From: Gammaproteobacteria bacterium
GTDB lineage: Bacteria > Pseudomonadota > Gammaproteobacteria > Thiotrichales > Thiotrichaceae
Direction of reading: 5' to 3'
NCBI GenBank assembly: GCA_018822845.1
Contig: JAHJJD010000070.1
Coordinates: 1 to 42,565 of the forward strand
DNA length: 42,565 bases
Made by a program: the position numbers and the translations under genes. Positions 24,228 through 32,992 of this stretch are shown here, piece by piece; the first letter of the stretch is position 1, and each line of letters begins with the position of its first letter. The notes under the pieces were generated by a model. That model was not told the origin of the DNA and did no database searches. It saw only the letters and a program-made list of their open reading frames with translations.

Positions 24228-25301
24228 ATGGATACACGCACATTTCTTCCCGAATGGAGCCAGCAATGGGGCGTACTGCTGGCCTGGCCGCACCCGGATA
24301 CCGACTGGGCCGACAATCTGGCGGATGCAGAAAGCTGCTATGCGCAAATCGTCAGCGCCATCAGCCAGCGGGAAAACGTGTTGCTGCTGTGCCATGACGC
24401 ACAACATCAGGCGCATATTGAAAGCGTGTTGTTTGAACCCCTCACCCCCCGGCCCCCTCTCCCTCAAGGGGAGAGGGGGAGCAAAGAGCATGTACATTTT
24501 GTGCAGATGCCGTACAACGATACCTGGGCGCGGGATTTTGGGTTTATCACCGTCATGCAGGATGGCAAGCCGCTGTTGCTGGATTTCACCTTCAACGCCT
24601 GGGGCGGCAAGTTCGACGCCGCACTGGATAACGCAGTGAATGCGGGCCTGCTGCAACAACCGCTACTGGCGGGTAATACGCTGCAAACACACCCGCTGGT
24701 GATGGAAGGCGGCAGCCTCGAAACCGACGGGCAAGGCACCTTACTCACCACCGAAATCTGCCTGCTCAACCCCAATCGCAACCCGACGCTCGACCGCGCG
24801 GCGATTGAGGCGCAGTTGCGCGACTCGCTGGGGGTGGAACGCATCCTGTGGCTGGCAGAAGGCCATCTGGAAGGCGATGACACCGACGCGCATATCGACA
24901 CCCTGGCCCGCTTTGCCGACCCGCACAGCATCGTTTACATGAGTTGCGACGACCCGGCGGATTCGCACTACCCTGCCCTGCAAGCGATGCAAGCCGAAAT
25001 CCAGGCATTACGTCAGGCTGATGGCTCAGCTTACCGGCTGTTCCCTATCCCGCTGCCTGCCGGTATTTATGACGAAGAACGCCGCCTGCCCGCCAGTTAC
25101 GTCAATTTCCTGATCATCAATGGCGCAGTGCTGCTGCCGGTGTATGCCGATGAGCGCTGCGACCCGATCGCCATTGCACAGATGCAGGCTGCGTTCCCGC
25201 AACATGAGATCATCCCGATTGATTGCCGCGCGCTGATTGCGCAGAATGGCAGCCTCCATTGTGTCACCATGCAGATTCCGCAAGAGGTCGTGAAGGTATG
25301 A
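24228..25301 (+). CDS. aguA: Agmatine deiminase
   Basis: A protein of 357 residues of the porphyromonas-type arginine/agmatine deiminase family. It has WARDFG near residue 103, MEGGSLETDGQGTLLTTE, EGHLEGDDTDAHIDTLARF with the catalytic Asp/His, and the nucleophile Cys in NGSLHCVTMQIPQE at the C-terminus. It hydrolyses agmatine to N-carbamoylputrescine and ammonia. The start at 24228 (MDTRTFLPEW) fits the family; 13 upstream codons are not conserved. Residues about 71-84 (PLTPRPPLPQGERG) come from a palindromic repeat inserted in frame and are absent from the typical family sequence. Its stop overlaps the aguB start (ATGA). Confidence 0.92.
   Translation: MDTRTFLPEWSQQWGVLLAWPHPDTDWADNLADAESCYAQIVSAISQRENVLLLCHDAQHQAHIESVLFEPLTPRPPLPQGERGSKEHVHFVQMPYNDTWARDFGFITVMQDGKPLLLDFTFNAWGGKFDAALDNAVNAGLLQQPLLAGNTLQTHPLVMEGGSLETDGQGTLLTTEICLLNPNRNPTLDRAAIEAQLRDSLGVERILWLAEGHLEGDDTDAHIDTLARFADPHSIVYMSCDDPADSHYPALQAMQAEIQALRQADGSAYRLFPIPLPAGIYDEERRLPASYVNFLIINGAVLLPVYADERCDPIAIAQMQAAFPQHEIIPIDCRALIAQNGSLHCVTMQIPQEVVKV
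24453..24479. repeat. Palindromic intragenic repeat inserted in aguA
   Basis: CCCCCTCTCCC (24453-24463), loop TCAAG, GGGAGAGGGGG (24469-24479) is a perfect 11-base-pair inverted repeat. It sits in a CCCCTCACCCCCCGG context. This is the familiar dispersed C/G-rich hairpin of many proteobacteria that in coding regions reads as LTPRPPLPQGERG-like peptide. Here it stays in frame and lies in a surface-loop position before the WARDFG motif of AguA. Confidence 0.8.
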
Positions 25302-26185
25302 GCCGCCCACTGAAAGTCGCTGTCGTCCAGCACAGCAATTCCGCCGATTACCAGGGCAATCTGGACAAGAGCATGGCAGGCATCCGCCGTGCTGCCACGC
25401 AGGGTGCGCAACTGGTGATGTTGCAGGAGCTGCATACCGGGCTGTATTTCTGTCAGGTGGAAGACACCGGTTACTTTGATCTGGCAGAAACTATTCCCGG
25501 CCCCAGCACCGATACGCTGGGCAAGCTGGCGGCGGAACTGGGCATCGTGATTGTTTGCTCACTGTTCGAGAAACGTGCTACCGGCTTGTACCACAATACT
25601 GCCGTGGTGCTGGATACGGATGGGAGCATCGCCGGTAAATACCGCAAGATGCACATCCCTGATGACCCTGGCTATTACGAGAAATTCTATTTCACGCCCG
25701 GCGATCTGGGTTTTACCCCGGTCAAAACCAGTCTGGCGACGCTGGGTGTGCTGGTGTGCTGGGATCAGTGGTACCCCGAAGCGGCTCGGCTGATGGCGCT
25801 GGCGGGGGCGGAACTGCTGCTCTACCCTACCGCGATTGGCTGGAATCCGCAGGATAGCGCCGAGGAACAGGCGCGCCAGCGCGATGCGTGGATCACCATC
25901 CAGCGTTCGCATGCAGTGGCCAACAACATTCCGGTGCTGAGTGCCAACCGGGTTGGCTTTGAAGGCGACCCGAGCGGGCAAACCGCTGGCAGCCAGTTCT
26001 GGGGCAGCAGCATGGTGGTTGGCTGGCAGGGCGAATTGCTGGCGCAGGCGGATACCTCCAGCGAAACCGAGCTGGTGGTGGAACTGGATCTGGCGCGTAC
26101 TGAACAGGTGCGGCGCTGGTGGCCGTATTTGCGCGACCGGCGGATTGATGCCTATGAGGACATAATGCGGCGTTATCGGGACTGA
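25298..26185 (+). CDS. aguB: N-carbamoylputrescine amidase
   Basis: A protein of 295 residues of the carbon-nitrogen hydrolase family. The Glu-Lys-Cys triad is seen in LVMLQELHTGLYF (Glu), GKYRKMHIPDDPGYYEKFYF (Lys) and LGVLVCWDQWYPEAARLMAL (Cys). The PDDPGYYEKFYFTPGD and NRVGFEGD segments are characteristic of AguB. It hydrolyses N-carbamoylputrescine to putrescine, CO2 and ammonia. The start at 25298 overlaps the aguA stop by 4 bases (ATGA), so the two steps are translationally coupled. The longer frame from 25223 lies inside aguA and is rejected. Confidence 0.95.
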   Translation: MSRPLKVAVVQHSNSADYQGNLDKSMAGIRRAATQGAQLVMLQELHTGLYFCQVEDTGYFDLAETIPGPSTDTLGKLAAELGIVIVCSLFEKRATGLYHNTAVVLDTDGSIAGKYRKMHIPDDPGYYEKFYFTPGDLGFTPVKTSLATLGVLVCWDQWYPEAARLMALAGAELLLYPTAIGWNPQDSAEEQARQRDAWITIQRSHAVANNIPVLSANRVGFEGDPSGQTAGSQFWGSSMVVGWQGELLAQADTSSETELVVELDLARTEQVRRWWPYLRDRRIDAYEDIMRRYRD

Positions 26186-26226
26186 CCTGCCCCGACAACT
26201 TCAAACACCCAGCTAAGCGGGTAAAC

Positions 26227-27076
26227 TAGTACATTGTCATGAGTTTATTGACGCGGCATAGGTACGGGAATCGGTTACAGCGACATGGCGTTGCCCGGTC
26301 AGGGGTTCAAAGAACATGAACAGGTTGCTGACGCCGTTGCGTCCGTATTCCGTGTCGTAACGTTCGGGTTGGCCGGGTTCTGCCGGTATCGGGATACGTA
26401 CTTCCTTGATATGCTGCTTGCTGCTTTCGTCCATGCATACCAACGGTTGCCCAGGGTCAAGCGGGCGCTTGTAGACTTCCAGCACATCTTCCATGGCACA
26501 CACGAATTCGGCATTGGCTTCAGGCGGGATGCACCATTCCTGCTTTTGCCACGGTTTGATGATGTTTTTTTAAAACCTGGCGCACGGTTTCGTGGGAGAT
26601 GGCTTCCACCACCTCCAGTTCCACCAGCCTGTCTGCCAGTAGCCGCAACGTCCAGCGGGCATAACCTTCGGGCGGTTCTGAACAGGCCAGCGTGACCAGA
26701 TGGGCTTCACCTTCACCATCCAGGCGGGGCGTCCGGTAGCGTTCCTGTTTGGCGCGGCACAGGGCGGCTTCCAAGCCGCCTTCCACCAGCCGCTGGCGCA
26801 CCCGCTCCACTGTCCGGGTGCTGACATCAAAGGCTTCGCTGATGTCAATGTCGCCCCAGCCAGGCCCTTCGGGGCCAATGTCAGCTTTCAGCAGGATTTG
26901 TGCGTGCTGGCGTTTATACGCTGCTGCTTTGCCTACCTTGACCAACTGCTCCAGTTGTCCCCGTTCGTAGCTGTCCAGACGGACGATGTATTTCTTGGCC
27001 ATTTTCTGCCCCTTCCATTGAAATGAAAGTAAGCATGGCTCATGAACAACGACAAATCAAAGATGACGGTGTGCTA
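26227..27076 (-). mobile_element. IS630-family element, internally deleted, both ends intact
   Basis: An element of about 850 bases, oriented on the minus strand. Its ends form an imperfect inverted repeat. The left end reads TAGTACATTGTCATG on the plus strand from 26227. The right end reads TAGCACACCGTCATC on the minus strand from 27076. They match at 11 of the first 14 positions. Both junctions show C-TA-G, fitting the known IS630 habit of inserting into CTAG and duplicating TA. The enclosed transposase is frameshifted and stops inside the left terminal repeat. Full IS630 elements are about 1.0-1.2 kb, so an internal stretch coding the end of the DDE domain is missing. Confidence 0.78.
26237..27002 (-). 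pseudogene. IS630-family transposase, frameshifted and 3'-truncated
   Basis: The first frame (27002 to 26520, 160 codons) gives the helix-turn-helix DNA-binding part, for example ISEAFDVSTRTVERVRQRL. The second frame (to 26237) gives the start of the DDE domain, including the first catalytic Asp in LVCMDESSKQH. They join in one frame if one A is lost from the seven-A run at 26571-26565, giving VLKKNIIKPWQKQEWCIPPE, the usual family sequence. The protein then ends at VTDSRTYAASINS, so the DN(T/L)NTH Asp and the last Glu are missing. It cannot be an active transposase. The poly-A run could be a slippage site or a simple mutation. Confidence 0.82.
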
Positions 27077-27084
27077 GGGGTTTC

Positions 27085-30000
27085 TTACCCCCGCCGTAAA
27101 TCCAACGTATACGGATAATCCGCATTCACCTCTTCCAACGGCGGACTCATCGGACGTGGCGACGTCTCATAAAACGCCCGCGTCGCCTCCGACAAGAACT
27201 TCGGCTCCAGCACCCCCGGCGTATGCTCCTCACGGAAGCGCGAGAAGCGGCGACTTTCCGCCTCATACGCATTCACCGGGAAGATCTCGGAATTGCGCCC
27301 ACCCGGATGCGACACATGGTAAGTGCAACCACCCACCGAACGCCCATTCCAGGTATCAATAATGTCAAACACCAGCGGCGCATGAATCCCAATCGTCGGA
27401 TGCAACGCGGAAGGCGGCTGCCAAGCACGGAAGCGCACCCCAGCCACATACTCACCCTTCACGCCCGTAGCCTTCATCGGCACACGCCGCCCATTACACG
27501 CCACCACATAGCGCGAATCGGTCAACCCGTTGATTTTCACCTGCACCCGTTCCAGCGACGAATCCACAAACCGTGCCGTACCCTGACTGCTCAACTCCTC
27601 GCCCAACACGTTCCACGGCTCCAGCGCCGCCCGCAATTCCAGCTCAATGCCGCAATATTGCACGCGCCCATACACCGGGAAACGGAACTCGTGGAACGGA
27701 GCCAACCATTCCAACTGGAACGGATACCCCGCCGCCTGCAAGTCCGCACACACATCCTTCATGTCTTCCCACACGTAATGCGGCAGCATGAAACGGTCGT
27801 GCAGCTCAGTGCCCCAACGCACCAGACGGTGTGCATACGGCGTATTCCAGAAACGCGCCATCAGGGTACGGATCAGCAGCATTTGCACCAGCGACATCCG
27901 CGCATGAGGCGGCATTTCAAAGCCACGGAATTCCAGCAAGCCCTGACGCCCGCTGAAAGAATCCGGCGAATACAGCTTGTCGATGCAGAATTCTGCCCGG
28001 TGCGTATTGCCGGTCACGTCAATCAGCAAGTTGCGCAGCAAACGGTCAACCAACCACGGCTGATCATTGTGCCCACTTGGCATTTGCTGGAACGCAATTT
28101 CCAGCTCATACAAACTCTCATCCCGCGCCTCATCCACCCGTGGAGCCTGACTGGTAGGGCCAATGAACATCCCGGAGAACAGGTAGGAAAGCCCCGGATG
28201 GTGCTGCCAGAACGTCAGAAAACTACGCAATACATCCGGTTGGCGCAGGAACGGGCTATCACTCGGCGTTGCACCACCCAGCGTGACGTGGTTGCCGCCC
28301 CCCGTGCCGGTATGTCGCCCATCCAGCATGAACTTTTCCGTGCCCAGGCGTGACAGCCGCGCTTCCTCATAGAGGATTTCAGTGTTCTTGACCAACTCAT
28401 TCCAGCTCTTCGCCGGGTGAATATTCACCTCGATAACGCCCGGATCAGGCGTGACCTTGAACGACTTCAAGCGTGGGTCAGACGGCGGCTCGTAACCTTC
28501 CAGCAAGATTGGCATCTTCAGTTCGGCAGCAGTCTTTTCCAGCGTTGCCAGCAAATCCAGGTAATGTTCAAGGTAATGCAACGGCGGCAGGAATACATAC
28601 AAGCGGCCTTCACGTGCTTCAATACACATCGCGGTGCGTGGCACTTCGCGCCATTCCGGCGTGTTCGGCTTGGCATCTGCGTGTTGGAGCTGCGGTTCGG
28701 GCGGGGCAATCAGTTCGCGGTAACGCCATTCGACTTCCCCGTGGAAATCCGGCAACGGCGGGCGGTCTTCAAATGGGCAAGGCTGCGATTCAATCTCGCG
28801 CTCGTCTTCCGCCGTCCACTGCAAACCTTCCAGCGGCAGGCGGAAACCAATCGGCGAGTTGCCTGGAATCAAATACATTTCTTCGCGGCGGAAGACCCAT
28901 TTCACACTCGCCCAGCCTTGCGTGGCATCATCCCAGCGCAACGGCAACACATAACCGGTCGGCGTATCCAGGCCACGTTGCAGCGCCAGCACCAGATCAT
29001 TGCGGTGCTTGCTGTCACGCAGGTTCAGGGTCAGCCAGTCCACATTGGCGGGCTGGTTGGCCTCTTTCCACAAGTAATACAAACGGTCTTCGTAACCAGC
29101 GACCAGATACTTGTCCGCCAGCCCCAGATAACCGCACAGGGTGGCAGCAAAGCGCTGGGCATCCTTATGATCGTAACCATAATCCTTCTGGTCATCCGCA
29201 ATCAGCTTCTGGTCTTTCCACACCGGCAAACCATCTGGACGCCAATAGCAGCCCAAGGCCCAACGCGGGAACGGTTCGCCCGGATACCACTTGCCCTGCC
29301 CGAATTGCAGCACACTGCCCGGCGCAAACACTTTTTGCATCCGCCGCAGCAATACCCCGGCACGTTCGCGCTTGTGTGCACCCAAGGCTGCCGTGTTCCA
29401 TTCCGCGCCATCCATATCGTCGATGGACACAAACGTTGGCTCGCCCCCCATGGTCAAACGCACATCGCCCCGGATCAAATCGGCTTCGACCTGATTGCCC
29501 AGTGCCAACACATCCACCCATTGCTCGTCGGAATACGGCTTGGTGACACGTGGGTCTTCGAGGATGCGGCTCACCCTGTTGTGAAAGTCAAATTCAACTT
29601 CGCACTTGTCGGTGAAACCATCAATCGGCGCAGCACTGCCCGGTGACGGAGTACAGGCCAGCGGAATATGCCCTTCCCCGGCAAACAGCCCGGAGGTCGG
29701 GTCAAGCCCCACCCAGCCTGCACCCGGCAAGTAAACTTCTGTCCATGCGTGCAAATCGGTGAAATCCACCTCTGTACCGCTAGGGCCATCCAGCGCCTTT
29801 TGGTCAGCCGTCAACTGCACCAGATAGCCCGACACGAACCGTGCTGCCAGCCCCAGATGCCGCAGGATTTGTACCAGCAACCATGCAGTATCACGGCAGG
29901 AACCCGTTTTCGTGGTCAGGGTTTCCTCACACGATTGCACCCCCGGTTCCATGCGGATGTTGTAGCCGATGTCCTGTTGCAAGCGGCTATTGATGGCCAC

Positions 30001-30435
30001 AAGGAACAGCACAGTGTTAGGCTGCTTGAGGTCAACGCCCTTGAGCCATTCCTTGAGCAACTCACCGTTTTCGCTGACTTCCAGGTACGGGATCAGCTCT
30101 TTTTGCAACGCCTTGTCGTACTTGAACGGGTACTTCATGGCGTAGTCTTCCACAAAGAAATCGAACGGGTCGATGGTCACCATATCGGCAACCACGTCGA
30201 CTTCCACGCTGAATTCTGTGGTTTTTTCCGGGAATACCAAGCGTGCCAGCCAGTTGCCGAACGGGTCTTGCTGCCAGTTGATGTAATGCTTTTCCGGCTT
30301 GATCCTGAGGGAATATGCCAGAATCGGGGTACGCGAATGTGCTGCCGGTCGCAGGCGCACTACGTGCGGCGACAGGCTTACCGGGCGGTCAAATTTGTAC
30401 CCGGTGTAATGGTTTAAAGCGACATGAATACTCAT
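27085..30435 (-). CDS. Transglutaminase-like protein fused to DUF2126
   Basis: A protein of 1116 residues. Residues 1-90 are the bacterial transglutaminase N-terminal beta domain (MSIHVALNHYTGYKFDRPVS). The transglutaminase-like core has Cys180 (TKTGSCRDTAWLL), His229 (DLHAWTEVYLPG) and Asp245 (GLDPTSGLFAG). From about residue 300 to the end is the large DUF2126 region, with TMGGEPTFVSIDDMDGAEWN, GTGGGNHVTLGGATPSDSPF and PSALHPTIGIHAPLVFDIID. It has no signal peptide. Such proteins are proposed to be cysteine peptidases or amide-forming enzymes acting with the ATP-grasp and alpha-E proteins encoded upstream. It is the last gene of that minus-strand operon, after a 90-base gap holding an inverted repeat. 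The substrate is unknown. Confidence 0.92.
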   Translation of the reverse strand: MSIHVALNHYTGYKFDRPVSLSPHVVRLRPAAHSRTPILAYSLRIKPEKHYINWQQDPFGNWLARLVFPEKTTEFSVEVDVVADMVTIDPFDFFVEDYAMKYPFKYDKALQKELIPYLEVSENGELLKEWLKGVDLKQPNTVLFLVAINSRLQQDIGYNIRMEPGVQSCEETLTTKTGSCRDTAWLLVQILRHLGLAARFVSGYLVQLTADQKALDGPSGTEVDFTDLHAWTEVYLPGAGWVGLDPTSGLFAGEGHIPLACTPSPGSAAPIDGFTDKCEVEFDFHNRVSRILEDPRVTKPYSDEQWVDVLALGNQVEADLIRGDVRLTMGGEPTFVSIDDMDGAEWNTAALGAHKRERAGVLLRRMQKVFAPGSVLQFGQGKWYPGEPFPRWALGCYWRPDGLPVWKDQKLIADDQKDYGYDHKDAQRFAATLCGYLGLADKYLVAGYEDRLYYLWKEANQPANVDWLTLNLRDSKHRNDLVLALQRGLDTPTGYVLPLRWDDATQGWASVKWVFRREEMYLIPGNSPIGFRLPLEGLQWTAEDEREIESQPCPFEDRPPLPDFHGEVEWRYRELIAPPEPQLQHADAKPNTPEWREVPRTAMCIEAREGRLYVFLPPLHYLEHYLDLLATLEKTAAELKMPILLEGYEPPSDPRLKSFKVTPDPGVIEVNIHPAKSWNELVKNTEILYEEARLSRLGTEKFMLDGRHTGTGGGNHVTLGGATPSDSPFLRQPDVLRSFLTFWQHHPGLSYLFSGMFIGPTSQAPRVDEARDESLYELEIAFQQMPSGHNDQPWLVDRLLRNLLIDVTGNTHRAEFCIDKLYSPDSFSGRQGLLEFRGFEMPPHARMSLVQMLLIRTLMARFWNTPYAHRLVRWGTELHDRFMLPHYVWEDMKDVCADLQAAGYPFQLEWLAPFHEFRFPVYGRVQYCGIELELRAALEPWNVLGEELSSQGTARFVDSSLERVQVKINGLTDSRYVVACNGRRVPMKATGVKGEYVAGVRFRAWQPPSALHPTIGIHAPLVFDIIDTWNGRSVGGCTYHVSHPGGRNSEIFPVNAYEAESRRFSRFREEHTPGVLEPKFLSEATRAFYETSPRPMSPPLEEVNADYPYTLDLRRG

Positions 30436-30450
30436 GAAATACCCTTTTAT

Positions 30451-30523
30451 GTAGGGGCGTATTGCATACGCCCTCTTCGGTGTCTGATTGAAAGGGGAAA
30501 GGGCGTATGCAATACGCCCCTAC
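30451..30523. repeat. Perfect 23-bp inverted repeat inside the operon
   Basis: The arms at 30451-30473 and 30501-30523 are perfectly complementary, separated by 27 bases. Each arm is itself nearly palindromic (GGGCGTAT-TGC-ATACGCCC), so alternative folds are possible. It fills the gap between the alpha-E gene stop (30525) and the transglutaminase gene start (30435). It looks like a small dispersed REP- or MITE-type element. In RNA it would form a very stable hairpin between the two coding regions. Confidence 0.85.
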
Positions 30524-30524
30524 G

Positions 30525-31481
30525 TTACCCTTGCGATTGTTGTTGCCCGGCGTGATCGGGGTAAAACCATGTCTTGGCAATCTCTGCGTGCAATACGCCC
30601 AGTTCACTCTGCAAATAGTCCATCAAGGTATGCACCTGTTCCGCCGGAATAGCGCCAACATCTTGTGCCCTGGCATGATCCAGCACCCGTTGCGTCATGG
30701 TCATCGGCATTTCGGGGTCAGGCAGATAGCGCATGCGCCGCCCCATGGCTGCCAGCGAGTAACCGACCGAACCGGGAAATACGTTGTCATTCATCAAAAA
30801 GCGCATCACCCGTTTGCCTTCAACCCGCGAATGGATGTGCTGCAAATACATTTGCCGCGCACTCAGGGCCTGCAACAGGTTCGTCCACAAGATGCCATCG
30901 TATTTGCGCAAGGTATCGCTTCGGTCTTCCGAGAGCAGTAAGGAAGTCATTTCCAGAATCCGGCTGGTCATGTCGGTACGCTCCAGATGCTTGCCGATTT
31001 GCATGAAATCGAAGCTGTGGTCGCGGCTCATATTGCTGTCCAGCGCACCCCGGATGCACTGGCAATGCTTCATCACTTCGCGCAGGAAAATCTGCCGGGC
31101 GTAACGGTCAGAAATGCGCGGCAAACTATTGGTCATCAGCAAATGAATCTGATTGGCCTGCTCCCAGATTTCTTCCGGCAACACATCCAGCGAGGTACGC
31201 ACGTTTTCGCGCACATTCGCCAACGACGTAGCCAGCGACGACGGATTATTGGTGTCAGCAATCAGGAATTGCATGATATTGGCTTCACCACCGCGCTCGT
31301 AATGTTCGCTGAAGACCTTTTCAGCATTAAACAAGCGGATCAGGGTGAACCAGTTGATTTCCATGCGCCCCGGCAAATCCATCAGCAAGGCGGTATGCAC
31401 GTTGATCAGTCGGGCAGTTTTTTCGGCACGTTCCAGATAACGCGCCATCCAGTAAACACGTTCAGCAACTCGTGACAGCAT
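30525..31481 (-). CDS. Alpha-E domain protein (DUF403)
   Basis: A protein of 318 residues, nearly all alpha-helical, starting MLSRVAERVYWMARYLERAE, which is the family signature. Conserved pieces are RENVRTSLDVLPEEIWEQAN, HSFDFMQIGKHLERTDMTSR and the acidic/basic helices around them. The family occurs almost only next to circularly permuted ATP-grasp and transglutaminase genes. It is proposed to be a partner or regulator of amide-bond formation; no activity is proven. Its start overlaps the ATP-grasp stop by one base (TGATG), so the two are tightly coupled. Cytoplasmic, as no signal peptide is seen. Confidence 0.93.
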   Translation of the reverse strand: MLSRVAERVYWMARYLERAEKTARLINVHTALLMDLPGRMEINWFTLIRLFNAEKVFSEHYERGGEANIMQFLIADTNNPSSLATSLANVRENVRTSLDVLPEEIWEQANQIHLLMTNSLPRISDRYARQIFLREVMKHCQCIRGALDSNMSRDHSFDFMQIGKHLERTDMTSRILEMTSLLLSEDRSDTLRKYDGILWTNLLQALSARQMYLQHIHSRVEGKRVMRFLMNDNVFPGSVGYSLAAMGRRMRYLPDPEMPMTMTQRVLDHARAQDVGAIPAEQVHTLMDYLQSELGVLHAEIAKTWFYPDHAGQQQSQG

Positions 31482-32992
31482 CAGTTATCCTCCCCTTCCT
31501 GCGCATCGCCCACAATCCACGTATCCTTACTGCCCCCCCCTTGCGACGAATTCACCACCAGTGAACCTTCCACCAACGCCACGCGGGTGAGGCCACCGGG
31601 AGTGACGAAAATGTCCTTGCCACTGAGGATGAAGGGGCGCAAATCGACGTGGCGCGGAGCGATTTTGATACTGCTTTTCGGGTCATCGGAGCGGCGCTGC
31701 ACATCGGTATCGGCATCGGTTTCGCAGGAAGTCGGCGTCACCGACAGGCTCAGGGTCGGCTGGGCGATGTAGTTGTTGGGGTTTTCCTGAATCAGTTTGC
31801 GGAATTCCTCCACCTTTTCCGCTGTGGAATGCGGCCCTACCAACATGCCGTAGCCACCGGATTCGTTGGCAGGTTTCACCACCAGATCGGCAAGGTGTTC
31901 CAGCACATATTCCCGGTCTTCTTCACGACGGCACACCCAGGTTGGAACATTCGGCAGGGTTGGCTCTTCACCGAGGTAGTAGCGGATCATGTCCGGCACA
32001 TAGGCGTAAATTACCTTATCATCGGCGACGCCACATCCTGGTGCATTGGCGATGGCAACCCTGCCCTCTTTCCATGCACGCATGATACCGGGGATGCCGA
32101 GCACCGAGTCTGGGCGGAAAACTTCCGGGTCGATGAAATCGTCGTCGATGCGGCGGTAGATCACATCCACCCGCTCCAGCCCCTTGATGGTTTTCATGTA
32201 GACATAACCGTCTTTGCCAACCATCAAATCCGCCCCCTCCAGCAGTACCAGACCCGCTTGCTGGGCAAGAAAGGCGTGTTCAAAGTAGGCCGAGTTGTAA
32301 ATACCGGGGGTCATCAACGCAATGATCGGGTCGTCAAGATCGGGGCGCAGTGATGCCAGCATTTCGTACAAATGCGCGGGGTAATCGCTGACCGGGCGAA
32401 TCGGCAAGGTGTTGAAAATTTCCGGCAGCACCCGTTTGGTGATGTTGCGGTTTTCCAGCATGTAAGCCACACCGGATGGTACACGCAGGTTATCTTCCAG
32501 CACGTACAGCACCCCGTCACTGTGACGCACCAAATCGGAGCCACAAATGTTCGCCCACACGCCATGCGGTGGCGTCATGCCGAGGCAGGCTTCGCGATAA
32601 CCTTTGGACTGCATGACCACTTCAGCGGGCATCACCCCATCCTTGAGGATTTGCGCACCATTATAGATATCCTGGATGAAGCTGTTCAGGGCACGGATGC
32701 GTTGCTTCAGCCCCTTTTCAGTGCAGTCCCACTCCCTGGCGGGGATGATGCGCGGGATAATGTCGAACGGCCAGGCACGGTCAATATTGCCTGCGTCGCT
32801 GTAGACCGTGAAGGTAATGCCCATTTCGCGGATAACGGCCTCGGATTCCTGCACACACTGGCGGAAACGGGTCGGGGTAAGATGCCGCAGGTACTCGACC
32901 AGCTTGTAGCTGGACTCACGTGGCTGATGTCTGGCAGCAATCAGCTCATCGTAGAACGAAGCAGGATCATATTGATTCCATTCTATTTTCAT
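31481..32992 (-). CDS. Circularly permuted ATP-grasp protein (peptide-ligase-like)
   Basis: A protein of 503 residues of the circularly permuted type 2 ATP-grasp family (DUF404/DUF407). Diagnostic segments are WPFDIIPRIIPAREWDCTEK, IRALNSFIQDIYNGAQILKD, LVRHSDGVLYVLEDNLRVPS, LEGADLMVGKDGYVYMKT and the nucleotide-binding LVVKPANESGGYGMLVGPHS. Relatives are proposed to join amino acids or peptides by an acyl-phosphate route in glutathionylspermidine-synthetase style. The natural substrate is unknown. The start at 32992 (MKIEWNQYDP) fits the family; 28 upstream in-frame codons are rejected. It is the first gene of the operon with alpha-E and transglutaminase-DUF2126. Confidence 0.93.
   Translation of the reverse strand: MKIEWNQYDPASFYDELIAARHQPRESSYKLVEYLRHLTPTRFRQCVQESEAVIREMGITFTVYSDAGNIDRAWPFDIIPRIIPAREWDCTEKGLKQRIRALNSFIQDIYNGAQILKDGVMPAEVVMQSKGYREACLGMTPPHGVWANICGSDLVRHSDGVLYVLEDNLRVPSGVAYMLENRNITKRVLPEIFNTLPIRPVSDYPAHLYEMLASLRPDLDDPIIALMTPGIYNSAYFEHAFLAQQAGLVLLEGADLMVGKDGYVYMKTIKGLERVDVIYRRIDDDFIDPEVFRPDSVLGIPGIMRAWKEGRVAIANAPGCGVADDKVIYAYVPDMIRYYLGEEPTLPNVPTWVCRREEDREYVLEHLADLVVKPANESGGYGMLVGPHSTAEKVEEFRKLIQENPNNYIAQPTLSLSVTPTSCETDADTDVQRRSDDPKSSIKIAPRHVDLRPFILSGKDIFVTPGGLTRVALVEGSLVVNSSQGGGSKDTWIVGDAQEGEDN

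Noticed and set aside
28417-29646. A 409-codon plus-strand frame across the transglutaminase-DUF2126 gene
   Set aside because: Antisense shadow of a well-supported gene; the composition is low-information and rich in His, Gln and Arg, with no recognisable domain.
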